Positions 61,201 to 64,000 of a stretch of 64,000 nucleotides of DNA are shown in pieces. The translations under genes were made by a program, and so were the position numbers. Under the pieces are notes generated by a model that was not told the DNA's origin, searched no databases, and saw only the letters and a list, made by a program, of their open reading frames with translations. Source of the stretch: Holothuria scabra (lineage: Eukaryota; Echinodermata; Holothuroidea; Aspidochirotida; Holothuriidae); contig CM074193.1 in the NCBI GenBank assembly GCA_037179385.1, positions 36,668,846-36,732,845 on the forward strand, read 5' to 3'. Each line of letters opens with the position of its first letter. Position 1 is the stretch's first letter.

Positions 61201-62794
61201 ACTCTCACTCTATCTGTGCTCTGCCATAGTGAATTAAAATTAATCACTGAAAACTGATATATTGCAAAACAGCTGATAATTGAATATGGCTTGAATATTG
61301 AAATAAATAGCAAGCAGAAAACACATGCAGAAAGCTCCATTGAATTTACATGAGATTAATTAAAGCAGATGGAATTATTGTAACTGAAGCGATCTGCTTT
61401 GTCAATGGGGAAAAAATTTTGAATATTATTGTGCTTTGTGAACTCCCACATAGCCGACATGCTGCTCATCGATTTTGTCAAAGTCATTGCATGCTGTCAA
61501 ACTTAAATGTAAAATTTGAAAAAGGTGGTAAGTGTTCATGAGTAATACAAGAAAATCGTCCTTGATTGAAATGTCAAGGTTATTAAAACTGACTAATTTG
61601 AAATTTTTTTTGTCATTAAAAACGAGTGTATTTTCTCTGTTACTGGCTTGGAAAGGGCAAGGTAACACAGAGATTTGATCGTGGCATAGTAGTGGTTGTT
61701 GCAGTAACAAAGTGCAGACTCACATCGTACAATGTCATGTGTTCAAGGGCTGAGATTTATTCTCAGTATTGAGGGGGGGGGGGGGGAAGACATTACCTCA
61801 TTCTTCCCCCCAAAGAAAAATTGAGGGAGGGGACATGTCCCCATCCCCTGGTATTGCAGCCAATGCATTTGTTTGAGTACAGGTGAATCATTTCTGCTTT
61901 TGAAAAACCAGTTACAGCACATACATCTCTTATGTACAGCAGAAGAACTACTTAAAGGCCCAGTTCTCTCACTCCAAACAGTACCAATTCTCCTAACCTT
62001 CCTACTTAAGCCCCTCCCACAGTTGACTGAAATTCATGCTTATCCAGATACAATCTCAGTTTATTGCTTCAAGAAAAACTCCATTTATGTAATCAAAACA
62101 CTCTTGGTACCGTTCATGCTGTGTAATGTAAGCTTTGGTACTCTGCATTGTTTGAATTAGCTGTCAATCAAAGAACTGAGCCAATTGAGAATTTCGGTAC
62201 CATGGTACCAAAATTGTAGTTTGGGGTGTGAGGTTTGGCCCTTTAAGTTACTTGGGTAAAGAGTACCAGTGCAAACTAAAGTGCTTTCCAAACATCAATT
62301 ACAAAGTATTGTGGGATATGATGTGGGTGTCTGTTGTACAGTAAAATGACCTTTTCCAAAACGAAATTTATCAAGATTTTGTCTCATACTCCTTTGTTAT
62401 TGTTCTTTGGAAAAGAGGCATTTTCAATTAAAGAAAATTAAAATTTAAAAAAATTTAAAAATTAAAGAAACATTATTTTCAGTCCTACTGGGAACACAAG
62501 CTCATTCTCTGAGTTTTACTAAAGAAACCAAAAAATGCAGCCTACTTAGGTCCTTACCTACCTCCTATCACCCTACGTAAACCATTTATACCTATACTTA
62601 CTGTCTGTCAAACTAATAACACCGTGGTGACCCTAACAGCAGAGGGTGCTCACCCTAAATAGATACATTCTACTGTGAAAACTAAATTTTATTTGATTCA
62701 GTTCTATTTCGATTCACTTTTCAATTCTTTTTTAAATTTCTCCTTCTCTTTAACAGCATATAGAAGACCCTGATTTAGATGACTGTTTTTCCAA
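14135..62794 (+). CDS. LDLRAP1: LDLRAP1/ARH-like PTB-domain clathrin adaptor, spliced, 3' end outside window
   Basis: Cytosolic endocytic adaptor. In this family the PTB domain binds FxNPxY-type sorting signals in LDL-receptor-family tails and the C-terminal half recruits AP-2 and clathrin. Eight coding exons (14135-14171, 42559-42698, 49982-50094, 57839-57953, 59138-59288, 59907-60122, 60848-61038, 62757-62794) have GT/AG borders and all seven junctions keep frame, giving 333 codons plus 2 bases. PTB spans about residues 26-155 and contains RISYCTAD (97-104), LCSKRK (129-134) and ALTLTVAQAF (138-147), close to vertebrate ARH. The linker (156-321) is Ser/acidic, then proline-rich, with four FSE heptads (216-239) and a PxxPxR SH3-type site (280-285). 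Exon 8 has acidic residues followed by DDCF, as at the start of ARH's AP-2 beta-appendage helix. Human ARH is 308 aa, so this protein is longer. GULP1/CED-6 is less likely because no leucine-zipper coiled coil follows the PTB. The introns are huge (28.4, 7.3 and 7.7 kb). Confidence 0.87.
15433..15640 (-). mobile_element. TTAA MITE, family C, diverged copy
   Basis: AAGGGCAAGAGC start, then GAAACAGCTGAATC, ACAATTTTCTTCTGATTTC and TTTCACATTTGAGAAGA as in the minus copies at 53650 and 57515. The far end is degraded. Confidence 0.6.
16095..16687. mobile_element. 593-bp hAT-like MITE rich in GATTACGATTGC
   Basis: Ends CAGGCTTGGGGC and (reverse complement) CAGACTTGGGGT, 10 of 12 identical. Flanks GTTATGTA (16087-16094) and GTTACATA (16688-16695) form an 8-bp target duplication that differs only by TG versus CA, as expected if an original CG decayed on opposite strands. 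The interior is largely GATTAC/GATTGC-type words and their complements. No transposase. Confidence 0.8.
17118..17456. repeat. Fold-back inverted repeat, ~110-bp arms
   Basis: The left arm (about 17118-17228) contains GACTTCCTAC..ATGGACAGAGCAT and GCGCACCAAGATGGC; the right arm (about 17349-17456) carries the reverse complements (GACATCTTGGTGCGC, ATGCTCTGTCCAT.. AGGAAGTC). The arms are imperfect and separated by about 120 bp. A fold-back element or two inverted copies. Confidence 0.7.
18172..18610. mobile_element. 439-bp hAT-like MITE with perfect 8-bp duplication
   Basis: GGCCTAAT flanks both sides (18164-18171 and 18611-18618). Ends TAGGGTTAGGTAGTACC and (reverse complement) TAGGGTTGGGCGGTATACC are similar. 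The interior has repeated ACTGGTATT words. An 8-bp duplication and TAGGGTTG-type ends fit hAT superfamily MITEs. Confidence 0.85.
18993..19335. mobile_element. GGTTGTCC-family MITE, copy 1
   Basis: Starts CAGGCCTC and ends GCCCTG. The interior has GGTTGTCC/GGACAACC motifs and AAACACTTGGAAGTCTGAAA, shared with the copy at 27217-27612. The ends are more decayed than in that copy. Confidence 0.65.
20745..20942 (+). mobile_element. tRNA-derived SINE copy
   Basis: The head GTGGCAACGTGGTAAAGTAT resembles an A box. The body GAGCCAGTGAGTCACAACTG and CAATAGGTTGGAAACTGGGCC matches the reverse complement of the copy at 31733. Confidence 0.6.
22266..22593 (+). mobile_element. CAGGGATTCTGCC-family MITE (family G), near-complete
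   Basis: 328 bp. Ends CAGGGATTCTGCCAGA and (reverse complement) CAGGGTTTCCGTCAGA match at 13 of 16 positions. The interior has GGGTTCAGGGGGACAAAAGC, TTTATTTGTGTAAGTTCAAA and a GGGGGGATTTTACCCACCTTC motif. Its uninterrupted centre gives the empty-site reference for the insertion at 41849. No clear target duplication remains. Confidence 0.75.
22972..23312 (+). mobile_element. Family G MITE, second copy
   Basis: Same order of motifs as 22266-22593 (AAGAAACACAAAAAAAGGGG, GGTGGGTTCAGGAGGATAAG, TTTATTTGTGTAAGTTTAAA, CCCACCTTCTTTCGGAAA). Its ATTAAGCAGTA-type centre (minus strand) also shows the uninterrupted target. Confidence 0.7.
24193..24534. mobile_element. 342-bp TTAA-type MITE with AGGGAAAT ends
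   Basis: AGGGAAAT at the left and ATTTCCCT at the right are perfect 8-bp inverted ends. They are flanked by TTAA (24189-24192) and TTAT (24535-24538). An interior stretch (GCTGCATCATTTGAAATGTT, TTCTTGAGCA) recurs near 38445-38500. Confidence 0.6.
25092..25388 (+). mobile_element. TTAA MITE, family A, copy 1 (297 bp)
   Basis: TTAA at 25088-25091 and 25389-25392; ends AGGCA and TGCCT. Nearly identical along its length to 39299-39593 and 41849-42145. piggyBac-type TTAA specificity is inferred from the flanks. It lies among several CCCAGTTTGAATTT words (25065-25452) that may be an older host repeat. Confidence 0.87.
26005..26504. mobile_element. CAGGCCTTGA-family MITE (family P) inserted in a family G copy
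   Basis: Starts CAGGCCTTGAGTTTT and ends AAAATTCAAGGCC. Flanks CAGTGTTT (25997-26004) and TAGTGTTT (26505-26512) match at 7 of 8; the right flank continues CCAACATGG, the start of a family G copy, so this element landed in that copy's end. It is itself interrupted at 26074-26351. Confidence 0.72.
26074..26351. mobile_element. 278-bp CATGGGCGTCC hAT-like MITE nested in family P
   Basis: Ends CATGGGCGTCC and (reverse complement) CATGGGTGTCC differ at one base. Flanks GGAGTGTG (26066-26073) and GTAGTGTG (26352-26359) match at 7 of 8. The interior has GGGGCCACCTGCCCCCC and CCCCCCCCCCTGAC tracts. The uninterrupted relative at 53417 (AAGGAGTGTGGTAGGGG) shows the pre-insertion site. Confidence 0.82.
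26505..26826 (-). mobile_element. Family G MITE, copy split by nested insertions
   Basis: Reverse copy: CCAACATGG..., TTCTTATTTAAGTG, TTTGCAGCAATGTTTGAATT, AAGCTTTTGTCCCCCTGAAC, ACTGGCAGTAATAAATTCCC. Its first bases lie at 25997-26004, on the far side of the 26005-26504 insertion. Confidence 0.68.
27149..27725. mobile_element. Family P MITE copy 2, with a nested element
   Basis: GGTGTGCTACAAATCGCAC and CAAGGAATGTG on the left and GCACACCTCAAAATTCAAGA on the right correspond to the parts of 26005-26504. A GGTTGTCC-family element sits between, after the same AAGGANTGTG motif where the 26074 element landed in copy 1. Confidence 0.6.
27217..27612. mobile_element. GGTTGTCC-family MITE (396 bp), copy 2
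   Basis: Ends CAGGCCTCGATTTTC and (reverse complement) CAGGCATCGGTTTTC agree at 13 of 15. GTGGTTGTCC lies inside the left end and GGACAA...CAACCAC inside the right. The interior AAACACTAGAAGTCTGAAAC matches copy 1 at 18993. No clear target duplication (GGAATGTG versus TTATAATT). Confidence 0.7.
28817..29070 (+). mobile_element. TTAA MITE, family C
   Basis: TTAA at 28813-28816, then GGAGCAAGAGCAGTCATCCC, TTGAAGTAGTGTTATAGATT, ATTGGCTGTTGAGAGTCATG; ends TGTGCTTGACC. The same order occurs in 56216 and 40621. Confidence 0.75.
29206..29590. repeat. Degenerate tandem repeat, GGGAATAACNACCCTT-type units
   Basis: Loosely repeated words such as TTGGGAATAACTACCCTTGG, AGAATAACAACCCTAA and TATTGGGAATAACC at irregular 25-35 bp steps. 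The whole run is too diverged to fix a unit. Confidence 0.5.
30965..31192 (-). mobile_element. tRNA-derived SINE copy
   Basis: GTTAGATGGAGTTTTCCTGC, CCAACTGGTTCAA, TGCTGAGCACCAAGCACAAT and GGTATGACCCAACCAGGACT align with the copies at 7700 and 31733. Its tRNA-like head (right side) is partly lost. Confidence 0.65.
31235..31440 (+). repeat. Dispersed repeat, inverted partner at 34460-34700
   Basis: Contains ACTGGGGTCTATTACCTTT, TATGAGGGT and GGACCCCACTAATGGCTGCC. Their complements appear in reverse order at 34460-34700. Confidence 0.6.
31733..31966 (-). mobile_element. tRNA-derived SINE with best-preserved head
   Basis: On the minus strand the head reads TGATCTAATGGTAAGAGCAT (A-box region), CTGCCTTTCATGCAG (anticodon-arm-like) and GGTCCGGGTTCTTTTCCC (B-box region), then GGTCATACC and the common body. 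A tRNA-like pol III promoter at the 5' end of a dispersed repeat marks a SINE, not a tRNA gene. Confidence 0.75.
32520..32833 (+). mobile_element. TTAA MITE, family B, with internal poly-A
   Basis: TCACCCAAAACTACA, TTCAATTGGCACTGCTCC, a run of about 20 A (from 32610), GAAGCAATAAACTGAGAC; the right end GGCCT is followed by TTAA (32834-32837). The left end is decayed. Confidence 0.65.
33741..33972. repeat. 26-bp minisatellite, 9 copies
   Basis: CCTTGGGCAAGG recurs at 33746, 33772, 33798 and every 26 bp up to 33954, the units being nearly identical. CCTTG-GG-CAAGG is self-complementary. Because 26 is not divisible by three, one array feeds all three frames, which explains the overlapping open frames here. 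Confidence 0.95.
34460..34700 (-). repeat. Dispersed repeat, inverted relative to 31235-31440
   Basis: GGCAGTCATTAGTGGGGTCC, CCCTCATATTCAGTG and AAAGGTAATAGACCCCAGTT are complementary to the copy about 3 kb upstream. The pair could form a long stem in the intron 1 transcript. Confidence 0.6.
35739..35772 (+). repeat. Short telomere-like TTAGGG tract
   Basis: GTTAGGGTTAGGGATTAGGG and then TAGGGATTAGGG: five GGG blocks in TTAGGG-like spacing, one or two units exact. Confidence 0.6.
36603..36819. repeat. 72-74-bp minisatellite, 3 copies
   Basis: ATGCATACATTGGTGATGCA starts units at 36603, 36677 and 36749. All contain TTTAACCCAGTAG and CAGTGGCAATC. The open frames on both strands follow the repeat and are not genes. 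Confidence 0.93.
37700..38600. repeat. Loosely repeated CATGNCATG / TTGGCAT region
   Basis: Related blocks near 37952, 38122 and 38266 each read roughly CATGTCATG...TTGGCATG...GATGGCAGTTTGCCAT. An 11-bp inverted pair CTGTCCCATAG/CTATGGGACAG lies at 37715-37725 and 37754-37764. Family unknown; the right part resembles the interior of 24193-24534. Confidence 0.4.
39299..39593 (+). mobile_element. TTAA MITE, family A, copy 2 (295 bp)
   Basis: TTAA at 39295-39298 and 39594-39597; ends AGGCA and TGCCT. Nearly identical to 25092-25388. Confidence 0.87.
40621..40893 (+). mobile_element. TTAA MITE, family C
   Basis: AAGGGCAAGAGCAATCACCC start, CTTGAAGTAGTATAGTAGAC, TTTTTCTCTTCAGATGTGAA; ends CTGCTCTTGACC, the complement of the start. 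Flanks no longer show TTAA clearly. Confidence 0.7.
41498..42211 (-). mobile_element. Family G MITE split by a TTAA MITE
   Basis: Left part 41498-41844 (CAGTGTTTCCACT, TTAGGAAATTGTCAATATC, AAGCTTTTGTCCCCATGAAC) and right part 42146-42211 (TTAAGCAGTAATAAACC, TTGGCAGAATCCCTG) are contiguous in the copy at 22266. The family A element between them carries TTAA on each side. Confidence 0.82.
41849..42145 (+). mobile_element. TTAA MITE, family A, copy 3, nested in family G
   Basis: TTAA at 41845-41848 and 42146-42149; ends AGGCA and TGCCT; 297 bp. The host's uninterrupted relatives have a single AA/TTAAGCAGTA site at the same point, so the TTAA is a true duplication. Confidence 0.9.
42559..42698 (+). 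CDS. LDLRAP1: Exon 2: start of PTB domain
   Basis: The acceptor is TTCTGTTGCAG|AT and the donor GAG|GTAAGA. It encodes residues 13 (split) to 59, including GGVPFYVKLLGSCLVDLP (26-43), which is the first PTB strand with the family's F-Y-x-K-x-L-G pattern, followed by EEHTASAVKRLV, the start of the first PTB helix. It begins with two bases completing a codon and ends in phase 0. Confidence 0.9.
42818..42974. repeat. Inverted repeat with 16-bp perfect outer arms
   Basis: TAGACCTATTTCCAAA at 42818 is answered by TTTGGAAATAGGTCTA ending at 42974. Inner segments (GCAATTACAA / TTGTAATTGC) extend the pairing imperfectly. Related single arms occur near 62285-62420. Confidence 0.75.
43122..43357. repeat. 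Inverted pair of a ~60-bp repeat
   Basis: The left arm has CTATCACCCTATGTATACCA and CCCATACTTACC; the right arm has GGTAAGTATGGG and GGTGTACACAGGGTGATAGG. A third copy lies near 62550-62640 (CCTATCACCCTACGTAAACC). All contain CAGAGGG/CCCTCTG near the centre. Confidence 0.65.
43911..43977 (+). repeat. TG/TATG microsatellite
   Basis: An almost uninterrupted run of TG with occasional TATG and one CG. It directly precedes the 145-bp array. Confidence 0.9.
43978..46182 (+). repeat. 145-bp minisatellite with nuclear-receptor half-sites in each unit
   Basis: About 15 units of 144-146 bp. AGGTCAAAGGTCA begins at 44087, 44232, 44378, 44523, 44668, 44957, 45247, 45391, 45536, 45681, 45970 and 46114 (twelve exact copies); units at 44813, 45102 and 45826 are diverged. 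Each unit then continues with GGGTCA twice. AGGTCAAAGGTCA is the perfect DR1 type. Other constants are GATATCTCAAGATAGGAA, TTCATATTTGGTATG and GTCAGGAGATGGTCCC. Open frames through it are by-products. Confidence 0.95.
46183..46230 (+). repeat. TCTG/TCTA microsatellite
   Basis: About ten CTGT/CTAT tetranucleotides closing the right end of the 145-bp array. Confidence 0.9.
47203..47460 (+). mobile_element. TTAA MITE, family C (258 bp), abutting an inverted copy
   Basis: TTAA at 47199-47202 and 47461-47464. Starts AAGGCAAGAGCAGTC, ends TTTTGCTC. The next copy begins directly after the shared TTAA. Confidence 0.78.
47465..47732 (-). mobile_element. TTAA MITE, family C, inverted neighbour
   Basis: AAGAGGAAATGAGCAGTGGA, GAGGCAACAGCTAAATTTCA, CATGATTCTCAAGAGCCAAT, GACAGTCTGCAGTACTT: the reverse of the family C order. 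Its right end is decayed (CTGCATCCCC). Confidence 0.65.
48541..48765. mobile_element. 225-bp hAT-like MITE, perfect 8-bp duplication
   Basis: GTCTAAGG occurs at 48533-48540 and 48766-48773. Ends CAGGGTTCGACAA and (reverse complement, one base offset) CAGGCTTTGACAA match at 11 of 13. The interior has GCCCGCTGGGCAAG and GCCCGATGGACAAG, an internal near-repeat. Confidence 0.85.
49135..49370 (+). mobile_element. tRNA-derived SINE copy
   Basis: The head CTATGGCAAGTGGTTAGAGC (A-box-like) is followed by ACCAGGAGTTTGCCTGCC (B-box position, degenerate), GTGCTTGGTGCTCAGCAATA and AATGAGCCACATCTGGAAAA. Confidence 0.7.
49633..49789 (-). repeat. G11/C12-tract repeat, CAGGTGCTGATCC end
   Basis: 11 G at 49642-49652 and 12 C at 49750-49761 with AAGGTCA near the C tract. 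The right end complement is CAGGTGCTGATCCAGG, related to the CAGGCGCGGATCC family. Confidence 0.5.
49982..50094 (+). CDS. LDLRAP1: Exon 3: middle of PTB domain
   Basis: The acceptor is CTCTTTCACAG|GC and the donor CACAG|GTATTC. It encodes residues 60-96 plus two bases of Arg97. KLRKVSLTISPGGIV (66-80) matches the central PTB strands (K-L-x-K-V-x-L-x-I-S-P-x-G-I in ARH). The rest, LETQEELINVPIH, leads into the RISYCTAD strand of exon 4. Confidence 0.9.
50829..50900 (+). repeat. 24-bp tandem repeat, 3 units
   Basis: TTTCCCAGCAAGGGACTAAA, then CTTCCCAGGAAGGGAGTAAA and TTTCCCAAAAAGGGAAAG. Each unit contains a TTCCC...GGGA inverted pair. Confidence 0.7.
51363..51651 (+). mobile_element. TTAA MITE, family B (289 bp)
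   Basis: TTAA at 51359-51362 and 51652-51655. Starts AAGGACCAATCCTCACACCC, ends GAACTGGTCCT. CAATAAACTGAGATTGTGTC and GGATGAGGATGAATATCAGA match 54979. Confidence 0.83.
52400..52640 (+). mobile_element. TTAA MITE family B, decayed copy
   Basis: CTTTGATTGACAGAAAACTA, CACTCTGAAGCAATTAACTG and GTCTGGATGAAGATGAGA follow the family order. The right end runs into T and G tracts (14 G at 52639-52652). Confidence 0.5.
52727..52835 (+). mobile_element. SINE 3' fragment
   Basis: CTTGGACCAATTGGTTGGAA, ACTTGGCCATAAAACACCAT and CTAACTAAC match the tail of the 20745 copy. Confidence 0.5.
53417..53605 (+). mobile_element. Family P relative, uninterrupted
   Basis: GGGTGCTACAAATCACC, GAAGGAGTGTGGTAGGGGCG, GGTGTGCAATGGCACTC and GCCTCAAAATTCAAG. 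Provides the empty-site reference for the insertion at 26074. Confidence 0.6.
53650..53931 (-). mobile_element. TTAA MITE, family C (282 bp)
   Basis: Starts AGGTCAAGAGCAGTCCCCCT, ends GGCTGCTCTTGCC followed by TTAA (53932-53935); the left flank is ATAA. GAAGCAACAGCCAAATCTCA and CAATCATGAAACAAGACAGT mark the family. Confidence 0.78.
54695..54903 (-). mobile_element. Family P MITE, complete short copy (209 bp)
   Basis: Starts CAGGCCTTGAATTTTGAGG and ends ATCACTCAAGGCC. Flanks TCTATTAT (54687-54694) and TTTATTAT (54904-54911) agree at 7 of 8. TGCCACACTCCTTACTTT is the reverse of the AAGGAGTGTG site used by the nested element at 26074. Confidence 0.7.
54979..55282 (+). mobile_element. TTAA MITE, family B, best copy (304 bp)
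   Basis: TTAA at 54975-54978 and 55283-55286. Ends AGGGCCAATCC and (reverse complement) AGGGCCAATTC. Its reverse complement aligns with family A (CCAAACAGTNCCAA, CCTAACCTTCTTACTT, AGCCCCTCCCACA), so A and B are subfamilies. Confidence 0.88.
56216..56475 (+). mobile_element. TTAA MITE, family C, well-preserved left end
   Basis: TTAA at 56212-56215, then AGGGCAAGAGCAGTCATCCC, GTAGTGTAGTAGACTGTCCT, CATGATTGGCTGTTGGGAGT. The right end CCGCTCTTTATC is diverged. Confidence 0.75.
56548..56872 (+). mobile_element. TTAA MITE, family B, decayed, with poly-A and G16
   Basis: TTAAATTGGCACAGCTG, TTTGATTGACATCAAATTG, a run of about 18 A, GAAGCAGTATACTATGAG and 16 G (56792-56807); the end GCCT is followed by TTAA (56873-56876). 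Confidence 0.6.
57515..57765 (-). mobile_element. TTAA MITE, family C
   Basis: TTAA at 57511-57514, then AGGGCAAGAGCAGCCCCCAG, CATGACTCTCAAGAGCCAAT, CATGAAACAGGACAATCTAC. It ends 70 bases upstream of the exon 4 acceptor, so it lies close to or within the branch-point region. Confidence 0.75.
57839..57953 (+). CDS. LDLRAP1: Exon 4: PTB core strand RISYCTAD
   Basis: The acceptor is CTTTGTAG|A and the donor AAAATA|GTAAGT. The first base completes Arg97, then residues 98-135 follow. ISYCTAD..H.KVFGFIA and FYAYLCSKRKI are the most diagnostic stretches for ARH among PTB proteins; GULP/CED-6 have a different sequence at this strand. Ends in phase 0. Confidence 0.93.
58010..58318 (-). mobile_element. 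Family G MITE in intron 4
   Basis: CATTTCTGCCAGGGGG on the left and GGCAGAATCCCTG on the right; the interior AATTGTCAATACCTTGG and CTTTTCCCCCTGAACCCAC matches other copies. Confidence 0.75.
59138..59288 (+). CDS. LDLRAP1: Exon 5: C-terminal PTB helix and acidic/serine linker
   Basis: The acceptor is CATTTACAG|GC and the donor TCTG|GTATGA. Encodes residues 136-185 plus one base. AEALTLTVAQAFHIAYEIW (136-154) is the long amphipathic helix that closes the PTB fold and sits over the peptide groove. It is followed by a low-complexity Ser/Asp/Glu segment (SLASVSSEGSRDESDSPTDS) that looks disordered and rich in acidic kinase sites. Confidence 0.92.
59907..60122 (+). CDS. LDLRAP1: Exon 6: linker with four FSE heptads and proline run
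   Basis: The acceptor is GATTTCAG|AG and the donor AAAAG|GTAAGT; the 216 bases keep frame on both sides. It encodes a basic/proline start (SPHRKSAPQAIP), then four tandem 7-residue units with FSE at 216-218, 223-225, 230-232 and 237-239, then SPLPPPPSFDRPPR. Three of the four units carry Asp three residues before Phe (D-x-x-F), resembling short AP-2 appendage ligands. That functional reading is inference; the periodicity is plain in the sequence. Confidence 0.87.
60425..60715 (+). mobile_element. Family G MITE in intron 6, left end degraded
   Basis: GGGTGAGTTCAGGGGTAAAA, GGCTATTTATTTATGGAAGT, GATTTTACCCTCCTTCTGG and a 12-G tract (60674-60685). Confidence 0.65.
60848..61038 (+). CDS. LDLRAP1: Exon 7: proline-rich linker, tandem acceptor
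   Basis: The donor is AATTGG|GTGAGA. Two acceptor AGs lie nine bases apart (60846-60847 and 60855-60856). Both keep frame with exon 6, giving V-L-S-V-S-S or V-S-S at the join. The exon encodes residues 259-321: APPRPPRSSR with a PxxPxR class II SH3-type site at 280-285, then QPPPPIIVNGHYGDNG and KYLNTEDTAKLLENW, probably leading into the exon 8 helix. Confidence 0.87.
61956..62242 (-). mobile_element. TTAA MITE, family B (287 bp), inverted
   Basis: TTAA at 61952-61955 and 62243-62246. Starts AGGCCCAGTTCTCTCACTCC, ends GGTTTGGCCCT. It is the reverse orientation of 54979. Confidence 0.86.
62757..62794 (+). CDS. LDLRAP1: Exon 8 (38 bp): acidic AP-2 beta-appendage-type motif
   Basis: The acceptor is TTTAACAG|CA after a long pyrimidine tract, and the donor is TCCAA|GTAAGT. 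It encodes HIEDPDLDDCFS plus two bases of a Lys or Asn codon. The D..LDD.F.S pattern corresponds to the start of the ARH beta2-adaptin appendage motif ([DE]n-x1-2-F-x-x-[FL]-x-x-x-R). The F/L and Arg would fall in the next exon outside the window. Frame is continuous with exon 7 (phase 0). Confidence 0.8.
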
Positions 62795-63837
62795 GTAAGT
62801 TTTGGTTTTTTATTGGAATTAATTGTTCCAACATTGCAAAGTTTTGTCTAATGGTTTAGGAGTGAGCTCTTCTAAAAAGATGAAGACTAAAATGCCCAAA
62901 ACATGAGGTGTAATTCTTATGTGAAGGTGGGCATTGGGTTGTTAGGAAGGTGATGAGTGTGAATGATGCCTCCATTCAGTAAGGTGAACCGGGGGTTGAA
63001 GAATATGCGCATGGTATTTCCTGTCTATTGTTTGTAGGGACTAGAGAGAAGGAGGTTAGGGGCAGGGGCAGGAATTTTACCGTATTTAACTGCATTTACA
63101 ACCGAACTTGAATGGTATTGAAACTTGACCTAGTTGATGCTATATCATTGTGTTACCATGAGTGGGTCAAACGATGGGTATTGTGTTTGGTGTACGTGCC
63201 ATACGTTTTTCTACTCAGTACTGACTCAAGGTACTGACCCACTCAAGATATGCTCACTTGATTACACAAACATGTTGGTGTGTTGTTAAATCACATCTAA
63301 CTTAAACCGTTTGTGCAGAAATAATATTGCAGGCATTCTTTTGAGTTGATATTTGTATTGATATGTAAATCTTTTGGATCGCGGGGTTTGTTTTCTTTTG
63401 AGATGGAGGGAATAATTTGGACATGAACTTCTTCTATGAGCTACCAAAAAAGAAAAAAAATCAGTCATTTTTTAGTCACTCAAATTCAAATGCTGAGTTA
63501 TAACTTTAAAAAAATAGGGAATCAGAAGTCCTGACATTATAAAAGTCTCTATTGCACATGCAAGTATCCCCCTGTGGGCTTGGGGGTTGTACAAAATGCT
63601 CACAGTTTTTTCTGCCTGTCATAAGAAGGGACTAAAAGAAAGGACTTCCACCTTGTTTAAACTGTATTTTAAACCAAACTTGAACTTATATCAGATTCAA
63701 AACTGTACTCAACCTTTTTATCTAGATGACACAATGTAGCATGCATGTTGGTGGCATGTAACTAACTGAACGTATTATAAGAAAAAAATTGTCGTTTACT
63801 ACTCTTCAATAAAGAAAAAAATGCATGTTTACCAAAA

Positions 63838-63905
63838 CACAAGGGTGACTTCGAACTCACGCCACACACAAGAGATAGATTATGCAGCAAGTAGCTTTGT
63901 ACCTT
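63838..63905 (-). repeat. Possible tRNA-like SINE head fragment
   Basis: On the minus strand GGCGTGAGTTCGAAGTCACC looks like a B-box region, preceded by CAAAGCTACTTGCTGCATAA. No convincing cloverleaf and no body shared with the other SINEs. Confidence 0.3.
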
Positions 63906-64000
63906 CAACAAAATGATGGTAAAGTTCATTACACTATCTTGTTGGCACAATAAAACCTCAAACTTAGTCTGCACATTTTGAATTCATTATTCTTCAATGG

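Larger units (their letters stand above)
57954..62756 (+). other. Introns 4-7 of the ARH-like gene
   Basis: Intron 4 is 57954-59137, intron 5 is 59289-59906, intron 6 is 60123-60847 and intron 7 is 61039-62756; all are GT...AG. They carry two copies of the CAGGGATTCTGCC family (58010-58318 and 60425-60715) and one TTAA MITE (61956-62242). DNA after 62795 is the start of intron 8. Apart from a weak SINE-like head near 63.85 kb nothing else is recognised there. Confidence 0.75.

Overview
This window looks like nuclear DNA of a marine invertebrate deuterostome, possibly an echinoderm. It is AT-rich, has very long introns with GT/AG boundaries, has no bacterial-style gene packing, and is crowded with short non-autonomous DNA transposons, tRNA-derived SINEs and satellites. 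The species guess is weak; the eukaryotic call is firm.

Only one gene is well supported. It runs on the + strand from about 14.1 kb past the right edge and encodes a PTB-domain clathrin adaptor of the LDLRAP1/ARH type. Eight coding exons join with consistent phase: 14135-14171, 42559-42698, 49982-50094, 57839-57953, 59138-59288, 59907-60122, 60848-61038 and 62757-62794. Together they give 1001 coding bases (333 codons plus 2 bases). Exons 2-5 encode the PTB domain, which in this family binds FxNPxY-type tails of LDL-receptor-family proteins. Exons 5-7 encode an acidic/serine, proline-rich linker with a four-fold heptad FSE repeat. Exon 8 encodes an acidic D-x-x-F helix start like the AP-2 beta-appendage motif of ARH. 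The C-terminus lies outside the window. A CpG-dense promoter-like stretch precedes exon 1.

Layout: 1-1050, a 60-bp satellite organised in a 535-bp higher-order unit; 1451-4987, a 3.5-kb element with perfect 25-bp inverted ends; about 5.09-5.35 kb, a possible decayed coding fragment; 7.7-13.3 kb, SINEs, G-rich MITEs and a candidate 1.96-kb terminal-inverted-repeat element; 13.8-14.2 kb, promoter and exon 1; 14.2-42.6 kb, intron 1, full of hAT-like and TTAA-flanked MITEs; 43.9-46.2 kb, a 145-bp minisatellite in intron 2 that carries nuclear-receptor half-sites in every unit; 50-62.8 kb, the remaining exons with more MITEs.

Most apparent open frames elsewhere are by-products of tandem repeats or AT-rich intron sequence and are not annotated as genes. 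The points most worth a second look are the nuclear-receptor-site minisatellite inside this lipid-receptor adaptor gene, the heptad-repeat insertion in the adaptor's linker, and the nested transposons whose target duplications can be read directly.
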